DNA of 64,000 nucleotides from assembly GCA_030620095.1 (NCBI GenBank), contig JAUTXW010000556.1:622501-686500 (forward strand). The letters are read 5' to 3'. Below, one piece after another: positions 33,390 to 45,402 of the stretch. This DNA comes from Kuschelorhynchus macadamiae. Lineage: Eukaryota > Arthropoda > Insecta > Coleoptera > Curculionidae. The position numbers were made by a program, and so were the translations under genes. The notes beneath the pieces are model-generated. The model was given only the letters and a program-made list of their open reading frames with translations, made no database searches and was not told the DNA's origin. Each line of letters begins with the position of its first letter. Position 1 is the first letter of the stretch.

Positions 33390-33620
33390 GCCAATAATTA
33401 TCGACCCGACAGTTCGCAAACGGACTCCCGAAACCTAAATTCTACACGACCGCCATGCTCCGTTTAACTCAAATGTGCTGTCGCTGGGAACGTGTGACAA
33501 AACTGTTGCATATAATCATGTCACCTCGGATGTCATTCGCCTTGGTGCCGCAGCAGTTTTCCAGAGCCTTGAAGCACCCGCATCATATGGTTGAATATTC
33601 TCACGTGTCAACGAAGACGG
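33390..33620. promoter_or_regulatory. CpG-richer island, candidate conserved non-coding element
   Basis: Balanced composition with frequent CG and no repeat motifs, including TAATTATCGACCCG, ACGACCGCC, GGTGCCGCAGCAG and TCACGTGTC. The next 200 bp (to 33790) contains another GC-rich block after a TTTTTCAG acceptor-like site. The nature of both is inferred from composition. Confidence 0.25.
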
Positions 33621-33734
33621 ATAATTAGAGATATAATCTAATGTTTTATGTTAAATGTTTAACATATTCTTATGTTAATATTCATAATTTAGAGAAATTG
33701 AAATTGTGTGTTACGTTAACATTTTTCAGAAGAA

Positions 33735-33775
33735 TCGCGGGGCCACCCGGCCTTAAAAAAAGCAGCCGGAAGTGG
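33735..33775 (+). other. GC-rich open block behind an acceptor-like site
   Basis: After ACATTTTTCAG (about 33720-33730) the frame of the 33641-33877 ORF reads R-I-A-G-P-P-G-L-K-K-S-S-R-K-W-R in unusually GC-rich codons, followed by a weak GTCAGC donor. It could be an exon of an unseen gene. No homology was recognised. Confidence 0.15.
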
Positions 33776-33877
33776 AGGTCAGCTGTCATTTACTCATATT
33801 TACCGTTATTCATGTTACTGATTAGAAAACCACTTGTACAAACATTCTTTAGATATAAGTTAGATAATAATGTATAG

Positions 33878-34235
33878 TTTAATACATGTAAAATTCTTAA
33901 AAAAAATGACTTTTGAGAAAAAGGATTTCATATTTTAATAACATCACTAATAAAATCTGTCACTTCCGGTAGCTAAGTATATATTTTTTTATACTCCATT
34001 ATTACTACATTTCTTCATTGTCCGACGTTAGAAAATTTTTATGGGCAAATTTGGTATACGTCTATCGATCGATGGGGTCGAGTCACAGTAATCTCAATCC
34101 AGAATCCTTATTTTCATAGGAAGGCGCAGTGTAGGATATCTCGCAGCAATCTGCTTCAAATGGAACATAAAAATTGCAAAAGAGTGCTCTGGGCATAACA
34201 AAGCATTGAATAGAAAACGCTATTACTTGAATCAG
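33878..34235. other. No feature recognised
   Basis: AT-rich, becoming mixed near 34060. Confidence 0.4.
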
Positions 34236-34239
34236 GAGA

Positions 34240-34635
34240 AATTGTCTCCGTCATGTCGTCTAGCGACGACTTCTTCCTCCGGAGAGGATTATCTAACCCG
34301 GTTCGACGGCGGCGCTGGCGCTAACATAATCGAAACGAATGCATGCAGCGGAAGCCATGCTGGTTTCGCAATTACGGACTCATCATTACCGCCGCACCGT
34401 TATTATTAGCATTATTATGCGACCGAGAGAGTGGCCAACCGGTAGCGCGGTCGAGGATGGACCCGACCAATGACGGCTCGCCTCCGACTCGGTCATTTAC
34501 CGCCTCTCTTTATGGGACCTCCGAAAATTAAATCTCGCCTGTTGTAAAGCGTTACACGCAGGCTGACGCGGCGTGTGCGTGTGTTTAAAATTCGGATTTC
34601 GTTTTCGTTGCCATATAATATACGGGGTATTCCTT
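34240..34635. promoter_or_regulatory. Largest CpG-rich island in the window
   Basis: About 400 bp, visibly the most GC- and CpG-rich DNA in the window (for example TTCGACGGCGGCGCTGGCGC, GGTAGCGCGGTCGAGG, GACGCGGCGTGTGCG). It has no transposon motif. Two overlapping short frames (34206-34409, 34343-34531) are open because stops are rare in GC-rich DNA and show no domain. Candidate promoter, enhancer or deeply conserved non-coding element. Confidence 0.3.
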
Positions 34636-35165
34636 ACACACATAAGGATTTTGTATTTTCTGTATTACTGCAATAGAAGAAGGTGGCTCATTATTTTTTT
34701 CCAATGGTAGTCAGTACTTCCCTGCGCTCTGAGAAGGTACGATCACAAAACATGATATCGCTTCATTGTTTGCAACCTTTAAACACAGAAATGTAATTTT
34801 GTAATATTGAGATAGGGGCTAGTTCTCTTAAAAATTGCCATGGCCATCGATCCTGCATTTTGCTGGACCTATCTTTCTTTTGTGAGGAGTCTAGCACGTA
34901 AAGCGCCCCGCAGAAAATTACATTATATACCTTTTTTTTGTAATTGTGAAGTCTCTCTCTGATGTATTAGTGCCAAACTTTTTAACATATGCGTTCGTCA
35001 TTAGTGTCATTCCAGTGCTGCTTCACTGTGACTATGCAGACTGAGCGTATATGTGAAATCCGTGCGGTTAAAATATTTTAGGAGCAGGGGCCCCAAATTT
35101 ACTGAACAGGGTTTAACAGTTGTGAAATAGTATGCCATTCATTGGTTCACTGTGCTTGTCACTAA
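34636..35165. other. No feature recognised
   Basis: Mixed composition; nothing supported. Confidence 0.4.
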
Positions 35166-35167
35166 TA

Positions 35168-35520
35168 TTAGTAGTAGTAAAGGTGGGGGGCTGAGGCTTC
35201 TCATTAGTCTCACCCTGGATCATCTGCCCCTGATTCAAGTCAGCCTGTCCTTATGAAGACTAGACACTTGCATCAATCAAGTGTTCTTAACTTCTACCTG
35301 TATAGGGTGGCTGATACGAACTGAGTCTGCCTCACCTATTGCAGATCTCCGTTAAGTAATATAAGAGTTCCTACTATGTTCTACAAATAGAACCGAATGG
35401 ACTATCCTTTATCCCTATTAAGGTTGCAGTGAACGGTCAGTATTCCGACCATATCCGTAACTGTCTGCCGGCTCCTGCACAGCAACCAGGCCGCCCTCAT
35501 TCCAGGCTTATTTGTTTAAG
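35168..35520 (-). mobile_element. Possible retroposon with (TAC)n tail
   Basis: This GC-balanced, non-coding block starts with TAGTAGTAGTA on the plus strand, which would be a (TAC)n 3' tail for a minus-strand retroposon. The same arrangement occurs at 62946-63265, where the block clearly interrupts another repeat. The bodies of the two blocks are not obviously alike, so a shared family is doubtful. Confidence 0.25.
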
Positions 35521-36081
35521 GTCTGGAAAATTTGTTTGTATTTAGTCCTAGATTGGATTTCGGGTCCAAGGGCGATATCGAGAAGCTTTGTCTAGTCAAA
35601 TTGTTGGCCCACTCATTCCAGGTTATTTGTAAAATACTTTCGTTAATGAGTATGTACTATTTCATAAGGTTGCATACTGAAAATTATGCCACCGAAGAGA
35701 AAAATCACAATGGACTCGGTCCAAAATTAACGTCGAACAAACATGGATTGAAGTTTTTCTTATTTTGAAACAGAAATTCTCCTACGTCTTGCAAAATTTT
35801 TGTTTTGTCTTCTATTTGAAATTGATGCTCAAACTGAAAGAGTTTTTTAGGATTATAAATTGTAAACACGGGCTAGCTAAAATACCCAACTAATTATAAC
35901 AACAACAAAACAAGTTACAAAATATATTTTCAAGAGTTAATAAAAATATAGAATTTATAAATATATTTGTAATAGGTAATGTACTGTACTTTGTAATTAC
36001 CCTGTCCTTACTGGGGAATTGTAATATGCCCGTGGTAAATTCGCGGATGGTAGCTTAAACGTATGACTTTTTAAATTCATC
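35521..36081. other. No feature recognised
   Basis: AT-rich. The open frame at 35532-35768 shows no domain. Confidence 0.4.
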
Positions 36082-36444
36082 GTGCGTATTTTTCTAATCA
36101 ATTATCTTATTGTTAAAGTCATTCGAAACAGTATTGTAAAAATATTGTTAAAAAAACATCCTAGATATTCCACTAAGGAACTATACCACGAAACAAAACT
36201 TTTTGATTTAAATCTGCTTTATGTTTTTAATTGTATTGGGTTTGTGTATAAAAATTATGATATAGTGGATGGAAAAATATCGCATATGTATAATATCCGG
36301 AATAATTTTTTGCTAACATTCGGTCAAAAATCTCTTTTTTGTAATGGCCCTAAATATTTTAATAAATTGCCTAAAAACATAAGAAATATAAAGAAATTTC
36401 ATAAATTTAAATCGGACGCAAAAGAATACATTTTATATTATTAA
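36082..36444 (+). pseudogene. LINE RT C-terminal ORF fragment (CR1/L2/Jockey-like)
   Basis: The 120-codon frame ends in a pattern common to the last part of CR1/L2-type polyproteins. H-M-Y-N-I-R-N-N-F-L-L stands for the usual H-x-Y-x-T-R-x-x, followed by F-G-Q-K-S-L-F-C-N-G-P-K-Y-F-N-K-L-P-K-N-I-R-N-I and then K-F-K-S-D-A-K. No upstream RT core survives, so it is 5' truncated. The stop at 36442-36444 is followed by a TAAATAAATAATAAATAAT simple-repeat tail, typical of the 3' end of such LINEs. The frame remains open, suggesting a fairly young insertion. Confidence 0.68.
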
Positions 36445-37195
36445 ATAAATAATAAATAATATTTAAATAAATACAAGTTAGAATCAGTAACCATTTCAGA
36501 AAAATGTTGGTTGTTTTTGGCTCAGGGCACTGCTTTCGCTCGGTCCTAACAGGTTAGGGACAATTTCTTTTTTTTTAATATTATGTCACTTACATGCCAT
36601 TGGTTGTATTATATTAAGTTGAAAAATATATAAACTACTTTTGGAGCACAATACAAATGGTTAAAATTTAGGTGCTCCTTTTATTAAGCATAGATTAATT
36701 TACATTTTGTATAATAATACTATAGTAATAAATTTATTGGCATAATTATTGTAAATGTAAATAACATGTATTTGTAACAATGAAAAATAAATGAAATAAA
36801 ATAAAAATCTGTACTATTCCTGAAGCTAACAATACTTAGACTGGCCGCTGTCCTCGCCTGAACGTCTTTGTTACCTCTGCACCTCGAGATTTCTTCACCT
36901 CAACAAGTAGAGACTACTTGTTTGAAAGTCATTTGTCAATACTTTATAATATTCTCATACAGATCTTGTGGCGCTAGTATTTACAGCGCCTGTAGGTTCT
37001 AAAATTTTAGCCCATCACGTCTTGTCTCTCGTCAAACCAGTTAGCTTGAGCAATACCTGCATGTACATACAAGGTATTTCAAGAGAACTGGAATAGTCAA
37101 ATATTTCAGCCCTGCTACATCTAGATGCATATGCGTATTTAGGCGGGTCCAGGGACTCCGGACCCTCCCATGCATTAAGGGAAGGCATAATATTA
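36445..37195. other. No gene recognised
   Basis: LINE tail, then AT-rich DNA; may contain the body of the hAT element that ends at 37368. Confidence 0.35.
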
Positions 37196-37369
37196 CGAAT
37201 AGGATGATATCCTTTTAGATTGTTCTTTGTTCCAGGGCTCTGGACCCCCCCACCGTAATTAAGGAAAAGGCAATTCATTTATGAAAGTGAGGACTTTTTT
37301 TTTAGTCAACAACAAAAAGAATGAGCTCGGACCCTATCCGTAACAAAATCCTCAATACGCCACTGCTTA
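37130..37369. mobile_element. hAT-type element right end (...CGCCACTG)
   Basis: The plus-strand terminus ATACGCCACTG (to about 37369) is the inverted form of CAGTGGCGTAT. It is preceded by GGACCCTATCCG and GGACCCCCCCACCG blocks, the C-rich subterminal words of ZMYM1-group hAT elements. The element would extend leftwards. No transposase was recognised. Confidence 0.45.
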
Positions 37370-37930
37370 GATGCTCGAAATAGCCAATATTATGATGATC
37401 TTGACAATGTTGCGAAGTTTGTCAGCCTTGCAGAAATTAAGTAAATTTTTTTTTAATGTAACCTCTCACTTAATTTTACTACTTCCAGTTACCAATGCGA
37501 GCTTTATAATAATTTCAGTATATTATATTATCGTGAGATCATAAAACATCAATAAACTTTGCATACAAAATTAGTACGTTTTAGTGAAATAGGTGAGATC
37601 CGGTACTATTTACAAAAGAATGTGATGTCATTTCTTGAAAAACTCTTGAAATATCTAGATCAATAAATATAGCTGTGAGGTTACATTAAAAAACAAATAT
37701 ATTTTCTGAAAAACCGGTAAGCTTGGCATCATTGCAAATATCATCACGAAAACAACATTAAATTGTAGGTACAAAATTTCAATATATCTTTAGTGGACTA
37801 CGAAATATTCGTTGCGGTCTATTTACAAAAATGATTAAATAAATATAAATATAATATAACTATATCAATAAATTATATAGTTATTTAATATTATAGAACC
37901 AATAATATTGCGTCGTATGTTGGTAAAGGG
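37370..37930. other. No feature recognised
   Basis: AT-rich DNA between two hAT-type ends that face away from each other. Confidence 0.4.
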
Positions 37931-37934
37931 AATT

Positions 37935-38100
37935 CAGTGGTGTAGCTACAAATTTTGAGCCGCCCCCCCGCGGTTTTTGGTAAAGGCCCCCCTCTTAAAA
38001 CAGAAAAATAACTGATGACTAAAAAAAGAGTCATCCATACTCTCATAATCTCCTTGAGCTCATTTGCAATTATCGCAGGGCTCCCTGACCTTGCCCCCCA
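37935..38100 (+). mobile_element. hAT-type element left end, truncated
   Basis: CAGTGGTGTAGCTAC followed by CCGCCCCCCCGCGG and GGCCCCCCTC runs. It is cut off at about 38100 by repeat-family copy 4. The overlapping minus-strand frame 37891-38181 is therefore spurious. Confidence 0.45.
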
Positions 38101-38725
38101 CCCAGCACAGCGGGCGCCATTTTGTCCGTCATGTTGAGTTGGTACCAATTTATTCCTGTAATGTGCAAAATTTGAAGTCAATTAAATAAGTAGATTTTTT
38201 TACGTTTATTTTTTAAACATTTTATTTAGGCGCAATTTTGAATTTCTACCACAGTTTTGCCAGTTTATGCACAAAATTTGAAATCAATCTAATAAGTAGG
38301 TTTTTTAAGGCTGATTTTTTAAATATTTTATTAGCCCGCCATTTTGTTTTGCCATTTTGCAGTCGTACCAAAATATTACCATTTTATTCCTGTGTAGCAC
38401 TTGATTTTATGCAAAATATGGAAAATTGAATAATCAGTTTTTTAGTGATAATATTTTTAACATTTCACTAAGCCGGCATTTTTCTCCACAAGATTTGCTT
38501 TTTACCAAAATTTTACGAGGTCATCCTTATATGACTCTTAATGTTTTAGCAAAATTTAAAGTCAATCGGGTAAGTAGCTTTTTAGCTATGCCGCCAAGAG
38601 ATAGATAGACCGACGGAATGGAGACATTTTTTTACATCTAGGGACCCTAAGATCTGTAAAAACCTAGAAGGGTGATTTTTTCATGATTGCAATTCTTCCC
38701 TTTTGCCAGGGAAGTAATAGTTTTG
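38100..38725 (+). repeat. CGCCATTTTG repeat family, copy 4
   Basis: 5'-truncated copy with about four monomers (GGCGCCATTTTGT, then TAGGCGCAATTTTG, CCGCCATTTTGTTTTGCC and GCCGGCATTT), the GATAGATAGACCGACGGAAT block, the CATCTAGGGACCCTAAGA block, and the 3' end GATTGCAATTCTTCCCTTTT.CCAGGGAAGTAA. The open frames at 38238 and 38426 are inside it and not genes. Confidence 0.75.
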
Positions 38726-38752
38726 AATTAAAATGTATGGTGACTTACTTTA

Positions 38753-38776
38753 TAGGTTAGGTTAGGTTAGGTTAAT
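38753..38776 (+). repeat. Short interstitial TTAGG tract
   Basis: Four and a half units of TTAGG, the insect telomeric repeat, about 30 bp beyond the end of repeat-family copy 4. Too short to indicate a telomere; could be a repair scar or chance. Confidence 0.7.
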
Positions 38777-38779
38777 TTT

Positions 38780-39075
38780 GGTTAAATTTGCTGCAGTTTT
38801 TAGCAGATAGGCTTTATTTGGTAATGGGAATACAAAATCGCTCTAAAAGGGCCACATATCGAATAACTTATTGATAAATATCTATAATAAAGAATTTTAT
38901 TCCTGTGCTTCTTCTGGATTATTATTTCTGAGACAACCTGTATATTAAATAACGTTTCATATACCTACATCATGCACAATTATTATAAAAAATGAATAAA
39001 CATTTTTTTCTGAATAAATTATTGATAATTTATGCAAGGCGATTTTTTACCGTAAAAAAATCCAAAAAGGTATCC
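38780..39075. other. No feature recognised
   Basis: AT-rich spacer. Confidence 0.4.
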
Positions 39076-39079
39076 ATTC

Positions 39080-39500
39080 TTATTGACAGTTTTACGATAT
39101 AAAGAGAACGTCCCGTGTACACACGCATTATTCCGAAATTTGCTCATGCTGCGCCGTCAAGTCGACGAGAGCGCAAACGACAAGTGTTTTAAGTGAAGCG
39201 CCACAGGAATCTGGAACGATGATTCTCGCACAGCATTTCGACACACCCCGTATTTAATTAAAAAGGAAAAATAATATGCGGAGAATGTTGACGATTTAAC
39301 GGTACGTCTGAGCAAGCGGCGAAGTTGAGAGCGCGGTCACAAAAATGCACTGAGTAACATGTACATATTAATCGCCGAAGATGATATCTCAACTAACTTC
39401 CATTTAAACAAAAATTAACTTGTTTGTCACCGAAAAAGGAACGGTACGTGAAAACGTTTAGGAATATTGCGAAAATGTGTTTTAATAGTATATTATGCAA
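39080..39500. promoter_or_regulatory. CpG-richer island, candidate regulatory or promoter DNA
   Basis: CpG-dense words (GCTGCGCCGTCAAGTCGACG, GAGCGCAAACGACAAG, AAGCGGCGAAGTTGAGAGCG, GGAACGGTACGTG) lie in repeat-free DNA beside AT-rich flanks. No ORF or exon is convincing. Confidence 0.25.
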
Positions 39501-40780
39501 CATGTTTAGAAAAGCGCAATTTCGTTAAACGAGTGTGGCTAGTTTTGTACCAACGAAACGAATATTAAAAGCTATGCGAGTGGAAAAAAACTGCGTGTAT
39601 AACATTTTTTCCAATTTCGTAAAGGAAATAAAAAATTGATAAATTTTTTGAAAATTTTTGACTTTTTCTTAAACAGTCTCATTAAAAGTATGCTCAGTAC
39701 TGAAACACCTCTAACCCTGGTCTTATACAAAACTTATAACTTCCAGTTTAGATGTGATTATTATTTTATTTGCTACGTTGTGTCCACACACAGATCCTAA
39801 GAACTTGACAAAATTTGCTGAAAACATCTGCTCGGTAAATAATTCAATAAATCATCAACAATTACATATACACCATTTTATTGAACTAAGTAAATATGAA
39901 ATATTTAAGACAAAAATCTAACAGTTTTTTTTGTTTAAATAATTATGTATAAAGTAACCTTAATTAGCTGTTCTACTTAATACTGTCATACTCATTTTAA
40001 CCATATTTCTACATGATTTCTAGGCATGGTATAAAAGAAAAATAGGAGCTAAGTCCACAGCCGATTAGCCAGTAATGCAAATCAGTATTGATTATTACTG
40101 TGGAACAAACCATTATATGACTATCGTAATAATATAAGGTTGACTAGCAATCGTCTCTGACATTTCCAGTCCAAAGCCGATTGCCCTGCAGTGAGAATTA
40201 CTCCAACCACTGCAGTCGAATATTCAACGTACTTTTTTTTTCTGACGAGCAAAATTAACCTTAGTGACTCGCATAATATATTTACAAAAATAATTTAGCA
40301 TAGTCTACTTTGTCAGAGCGGAAAAATGTACTCCTCATTTCAATCAAAGATTACAATAATTAGTGTTCTAACATCTTCCCAGCAAAAGGTATAATATCGC
40401 CGAACCGTACTCCAGTAATTTCCTTCCTTTTATGAAATATAACCAAAAAAAAACGGAAACCCTCGAAAGCGGCCTCGCCATAGTCCACATCTATTACAAC
40501 AGATCTTTATTTAGATTTATTACCTATCCTTCCTTTAGTACCCAGAAGTTGCAGAAAAAATTGTAAACAAGAAAAATGTATGTCAAATTACCGTGACCAG
40601 ATAAAATTAAGCTACTTTAGCCCCTTACCTAACAAAAATAGAAAGTTCGATTTAAGATTTTCTTTTTATTTATAAATAATGCCACCTGAACTAAAAAAAT
40701 TTAATATTGCCCTTTTTAAATTTCGGTATAGTTTTTAGAGCCAGTTCCACAAAAAGGTATGTATTTAGTTTTAACTTTTC
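39501..40780. other. No feature recognised
   Basis: AT-rich, no supported element. Confidence 0.4.
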
Positions 40781-40786
40781 CTCTGA

Positions 40787-41400
40787 TTAACCTAAACTTT
40801 TGCTTACCTAAAAAGTTGAATCCCAAAGAATAGCGTGGTGATTTTCTCAGCTTAGATTTCATCTCACTAATTTAAAAAAAACGACAAATAAAAGTTGAGA
40901 AAAAGTGAAATTAGTATCCCCCGGATAGACCGTTGGAGATAAAAAAGTTTTTTGCTGCTGGATATACCGCTGAAGCTGATTCTGGTTCTGCATTTGGTGG
41001 TCTCTCCCGATTATACATACACCGTCGAGAAGGCAGACTCAGATCCCGAATGATTTTGCGGTGGTTTTGACCCTTAATCACAGGTTCCCATGTCGTTTGG
41101 TGTTCTCATGGTTTCTAGCCTATTTGGTAACACACCCCTTGATTAAATGCTTACTTTTAAATTTGAATCCCAAAGAATTCATTTCCCTAATTTAAAAAGA
41201 GAAAAAAAAAGAAAAATAAAAGTGTAGAAAAAGTGAAATTAGAAATCCCCCGGATAGACCGTTGAAGATAAAAATTGCTTGCTGCCGGATACACCGTTGA
41301 AGCTGATTCTGGTTCTGAACCAGAAGTTGTGTTCCCCGGTTATACACCTTCGAGATCGAGAAAACAGACTCAGATCCTGAATGATTTGCATTCCAAACTG
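40787..41400. repeat. Two-copy tandem duplication, about 330-347 bp units
   Basis: Unit 1 (about 40787-41070) and unit 2 (about 41139-41400) share GAATCCCAAAGAAT (40818 and 41165), GAAAAAGTGAAATTAG, CCCCCGGATAGACCGTTG (about 40919 and 41248), GAAGCTGATTCTGGTTCTG and CAGACTCAGATCC.GAATGATTT. Parts of unit 2 translate to short open runs but no domain is recognisable. Origin unknown: either a local duplication or a transposon remnant. Confidence 0.75.
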
Positions 41401-41649
41401 AAGTGATTTGTGCTTAAAATTTGAGCATAAAGCATACCCGTGTGTGTATCGTGGTAGGTAGGGTTTTGTTGTAACGTAGCAACTTGAAACAACATTGTTT
41501 TATAATAAAAATAATCAACTTTGAACGTGAATTTCGGGTAATGAATTCAAATAATGTTAGGCTGAAGGATATTTGGTTACATAAGGTATCATTACCAGGT
41601 TAACATAGCGCCAGGTTGATAGCCGAAGCGGGGAGACATTTGTTAAATC
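41401..41649. other. No feature recognised
   Basis: Mixed AT-rich DNA leading into the inverted repeat. Confidence 0.4.
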
Positions 41650-41781
41650 GGTACCGGGTTAGCACCAGACTAGGCGCCGGAGTGCGGAGGCTTCATGGTT
41701 AAACACGATAGCATAAGCATTTTAGTGTAGTACCTCCACAATGCCGTACTCTGGTGCCCGATCATCTGCTAACCCGATACC
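41650..41781. repeat. GC-rich inverted repeat (132 bp)
   Basis: Left arm 41650-41690 (GGTACCGGGTTAGCA...GGAGTGCGGAGG) and right arm 41733-41781 are imperfect inverted copies with a spacer of about 42 nt. The sequence between and around contains further GGTTA and CCAGG words (41600-42080). It would fold into a stable hairpin. Origin not recognised; possibly the end of a foldback element. Confidence 0.6.
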
Positions 41782-42505
41782 TATCCACCTGGCACATGGC
41801 GGGCCAAATTTTGGCGCTAACTACCCTCCTTACCTCTGCGAAGAAGAAAAGCTGATAATCCTATATGTGTTTTCAGCGCTAAGCTATTCAGGTATTCTAA
41901 TTAAATACTAACACTCAATTTAATATTCGGTACCGTTTATCAATATAGCCACCGTTAAATCCGTAATGGAAATATAACGATTTCGCCATAGTATAAATTT
42001 AAGATATGTATGCCTTTCAAATTAACAATCGGTACCGCTAAGTGGATCCGCACAGGGTTAACACCAGGTTAGTCAATAAAGCCACCCCTGAAACTATAAC
42101 AAAAATATGACGGTTGTTTAATAAACAAACTAGTAACACCTCTCATACCTATTATTATTCAGGCAACTGCACTTTTAGTGGGTCAGTTTTGGCGTCGAAA
42201 ATATGCGTAAAATTAGAAAACTGTACTAAAAACTGCAACGTTGATAAAATTTCTTATATTTTATTTTTTAATTTTTATTAACACCTAATACAAAAACAAG
42301 AAAAAAATCCCTATCGAAAATAGCAGTTTACAAATACTATTTTATTGAAGTGATGTTTGAGTGAAATAACGTTGAAAATGGAAAAATTTGTACGAGTAGT
42401 ATTTCGGTATTTCAGTTGTGTATTTAATCGATTTATAATAAAATTACTAAGTGTAGTTCAAAAAAAGGTGAGAAACTGTGAGTACAAAATTGTGAACTTT
42501 ACTGA
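41782..42505. other. No gene recognised
   Basis: A few GGTTA/CACCAGGTTA words echo the inverted repeat at 41650. The rest is AT-rich. Confidence 0.4.
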
Positions 42506-42509
42506 TGGA

Positions 42510-42772
42510 CTAGCTGGCCCGACAGACCTTGTTCTGCCTTTTCCGTTAGATGGCGCGATGAGTTTTCAGTGGAATTATAAAAATATGAGGCGCATTCACC
42601 ATTTTTTGAACGATGTTCCAAAAATATTATTGAAGAAAAAAATACGCAATAAGACAATACAAAAAATAGTGTTGAAAGGTCTCGGTAACCAGACGATCAT
42701 TTCAAAAAAAATTATGTAAATTGGTGCAGTACTAACGAACTTGCAGAAAAATCTGGCATGTTTTAAATACAT
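42510..42772 (+). repeat. Dispersed repeat, copy A (second copy at 61154)
   Basis: This sequence and 61154-61437 share long identical runs: TTAGATGGCGCGATGAGTTT, ATATGAGGCGCATTCACCA, AATAGTGTTGAAAGGTCTC and TGTAAATTGGTGCAGTAC. In copy A it forms most of a 120-codon open frame (42357-42719); in copy B that frame is broken. Hence the frame is not a conserved gene but part of a mobile or duplicated sequence. It lies just before the recombinase remnant here but not at 61 kb. Confidence 0.75.
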
Positions 42773-42779
42773 AGAAAAC

Positions 42780-43640
42780 TCGGAAGCGAATTCACGTCAG
42801 CGCCTCAAGTTCTATCTGTGTACGAAATTTTTCTGCAGATATTTTGTGTGCTGCGAATGAAGCTTCTTTCACTCTGTTTTCCAAAGGAAAGGTACGGAAA
42901 CGCATACAAGTAATTGTGGCAAAGGAGAAATGTAAAAGGAATAGACGAAACAGTGATGCTGGCTTTTTCTTTTCAAAATATATATTAGTTTTTGCGAAAC
43001 TAAGCTTAGGTTAGAATAAGAAAGTTTCAACTTCATAGTCATCATATGGCGTTTTAAAAAACACACTTCAAATCAACGAAAATGAGAATATTTCCCAGTT
43101 TAAAAAGCTGCTAGCATTTTTTAAATGGGAAAGTGGAATATCTTGACAACGGCAAACCTACAAATGACGATTATCTATTGAATAAAATTATGCTTAGTTT
43201 TGGTATTAACGGAACATGTTAATGTACAAAATTATGTAATTTAAAAGTTGATAACATCCAAGATACTGGTCAATCTTGGTTGTAACTTTGGACAATACGA
43301 AATCCAACAAAAAAACGTATATCTACGGTGACTTCAGATTGCAATGATTATGAGTTATATCAAAGGTATGCTCGTTTTGGCCAGTTAATGTTACCCATAT
43401 AAGATTTTTTTTATATTATAAAAACAACAAGTGTGCCTTGCAACCAGTGGGAATCAACAGTTTTGCGAAAATGCCTTAAAAAAGTGAAAGGAATTTGCGT
43501 CATCCACAGGCTATCAGTTATACTGGACACTATTTGCGAAGAACATCTGGAACCTTTTTGCAGATAGACATGGAACTTGACAGTCTACAGAAAACCTTAT
43601 ATCTTCTTGGCAACACAGATTGTTCAATGTGCTTCCAATT
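42780..43640 (+). pseudogene. Crypton-like tyrosine recombinase remnant
   Basis: Shifting plus-strand frames give L-K-N-T-L-Q-I-N-E-N-E-N-I-S-Q-F-K-K-L (about 43055-43110), the core-binding helix region. Then D-Y-L-L-N-K-I-M-L-S-F-G-I-N-G (43165-43215), L-C-N-L-K-V-D-N-I-Q-D-T-G, and Y-E-L-Y-Q-R-Y-A. Finally comes Y-T-G-H-Y-L-R-R-T-S-G (about 43518-43550), the H-x-x-R active-site box of tyrosine recombinases (family form T-G-H-C-F-R-R-T-S). This order matches the XerD/Crypton-like recombinases that are abundant as transposons in insects. Several frameshifts and stops; the terminal tyrosine was not identified. Confidence 0.72.
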
Positions 43641-45400
<1,760 letters not shown>

Positions 45401-45402
45401 AA

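Noticed and set aside
42357..42719. 120-codon ORF as a possible gene
   Set aside because: Most of it is the dispersed repeat that recurs, frame-broken, at 61154-61437. No conservation of the reading frame.
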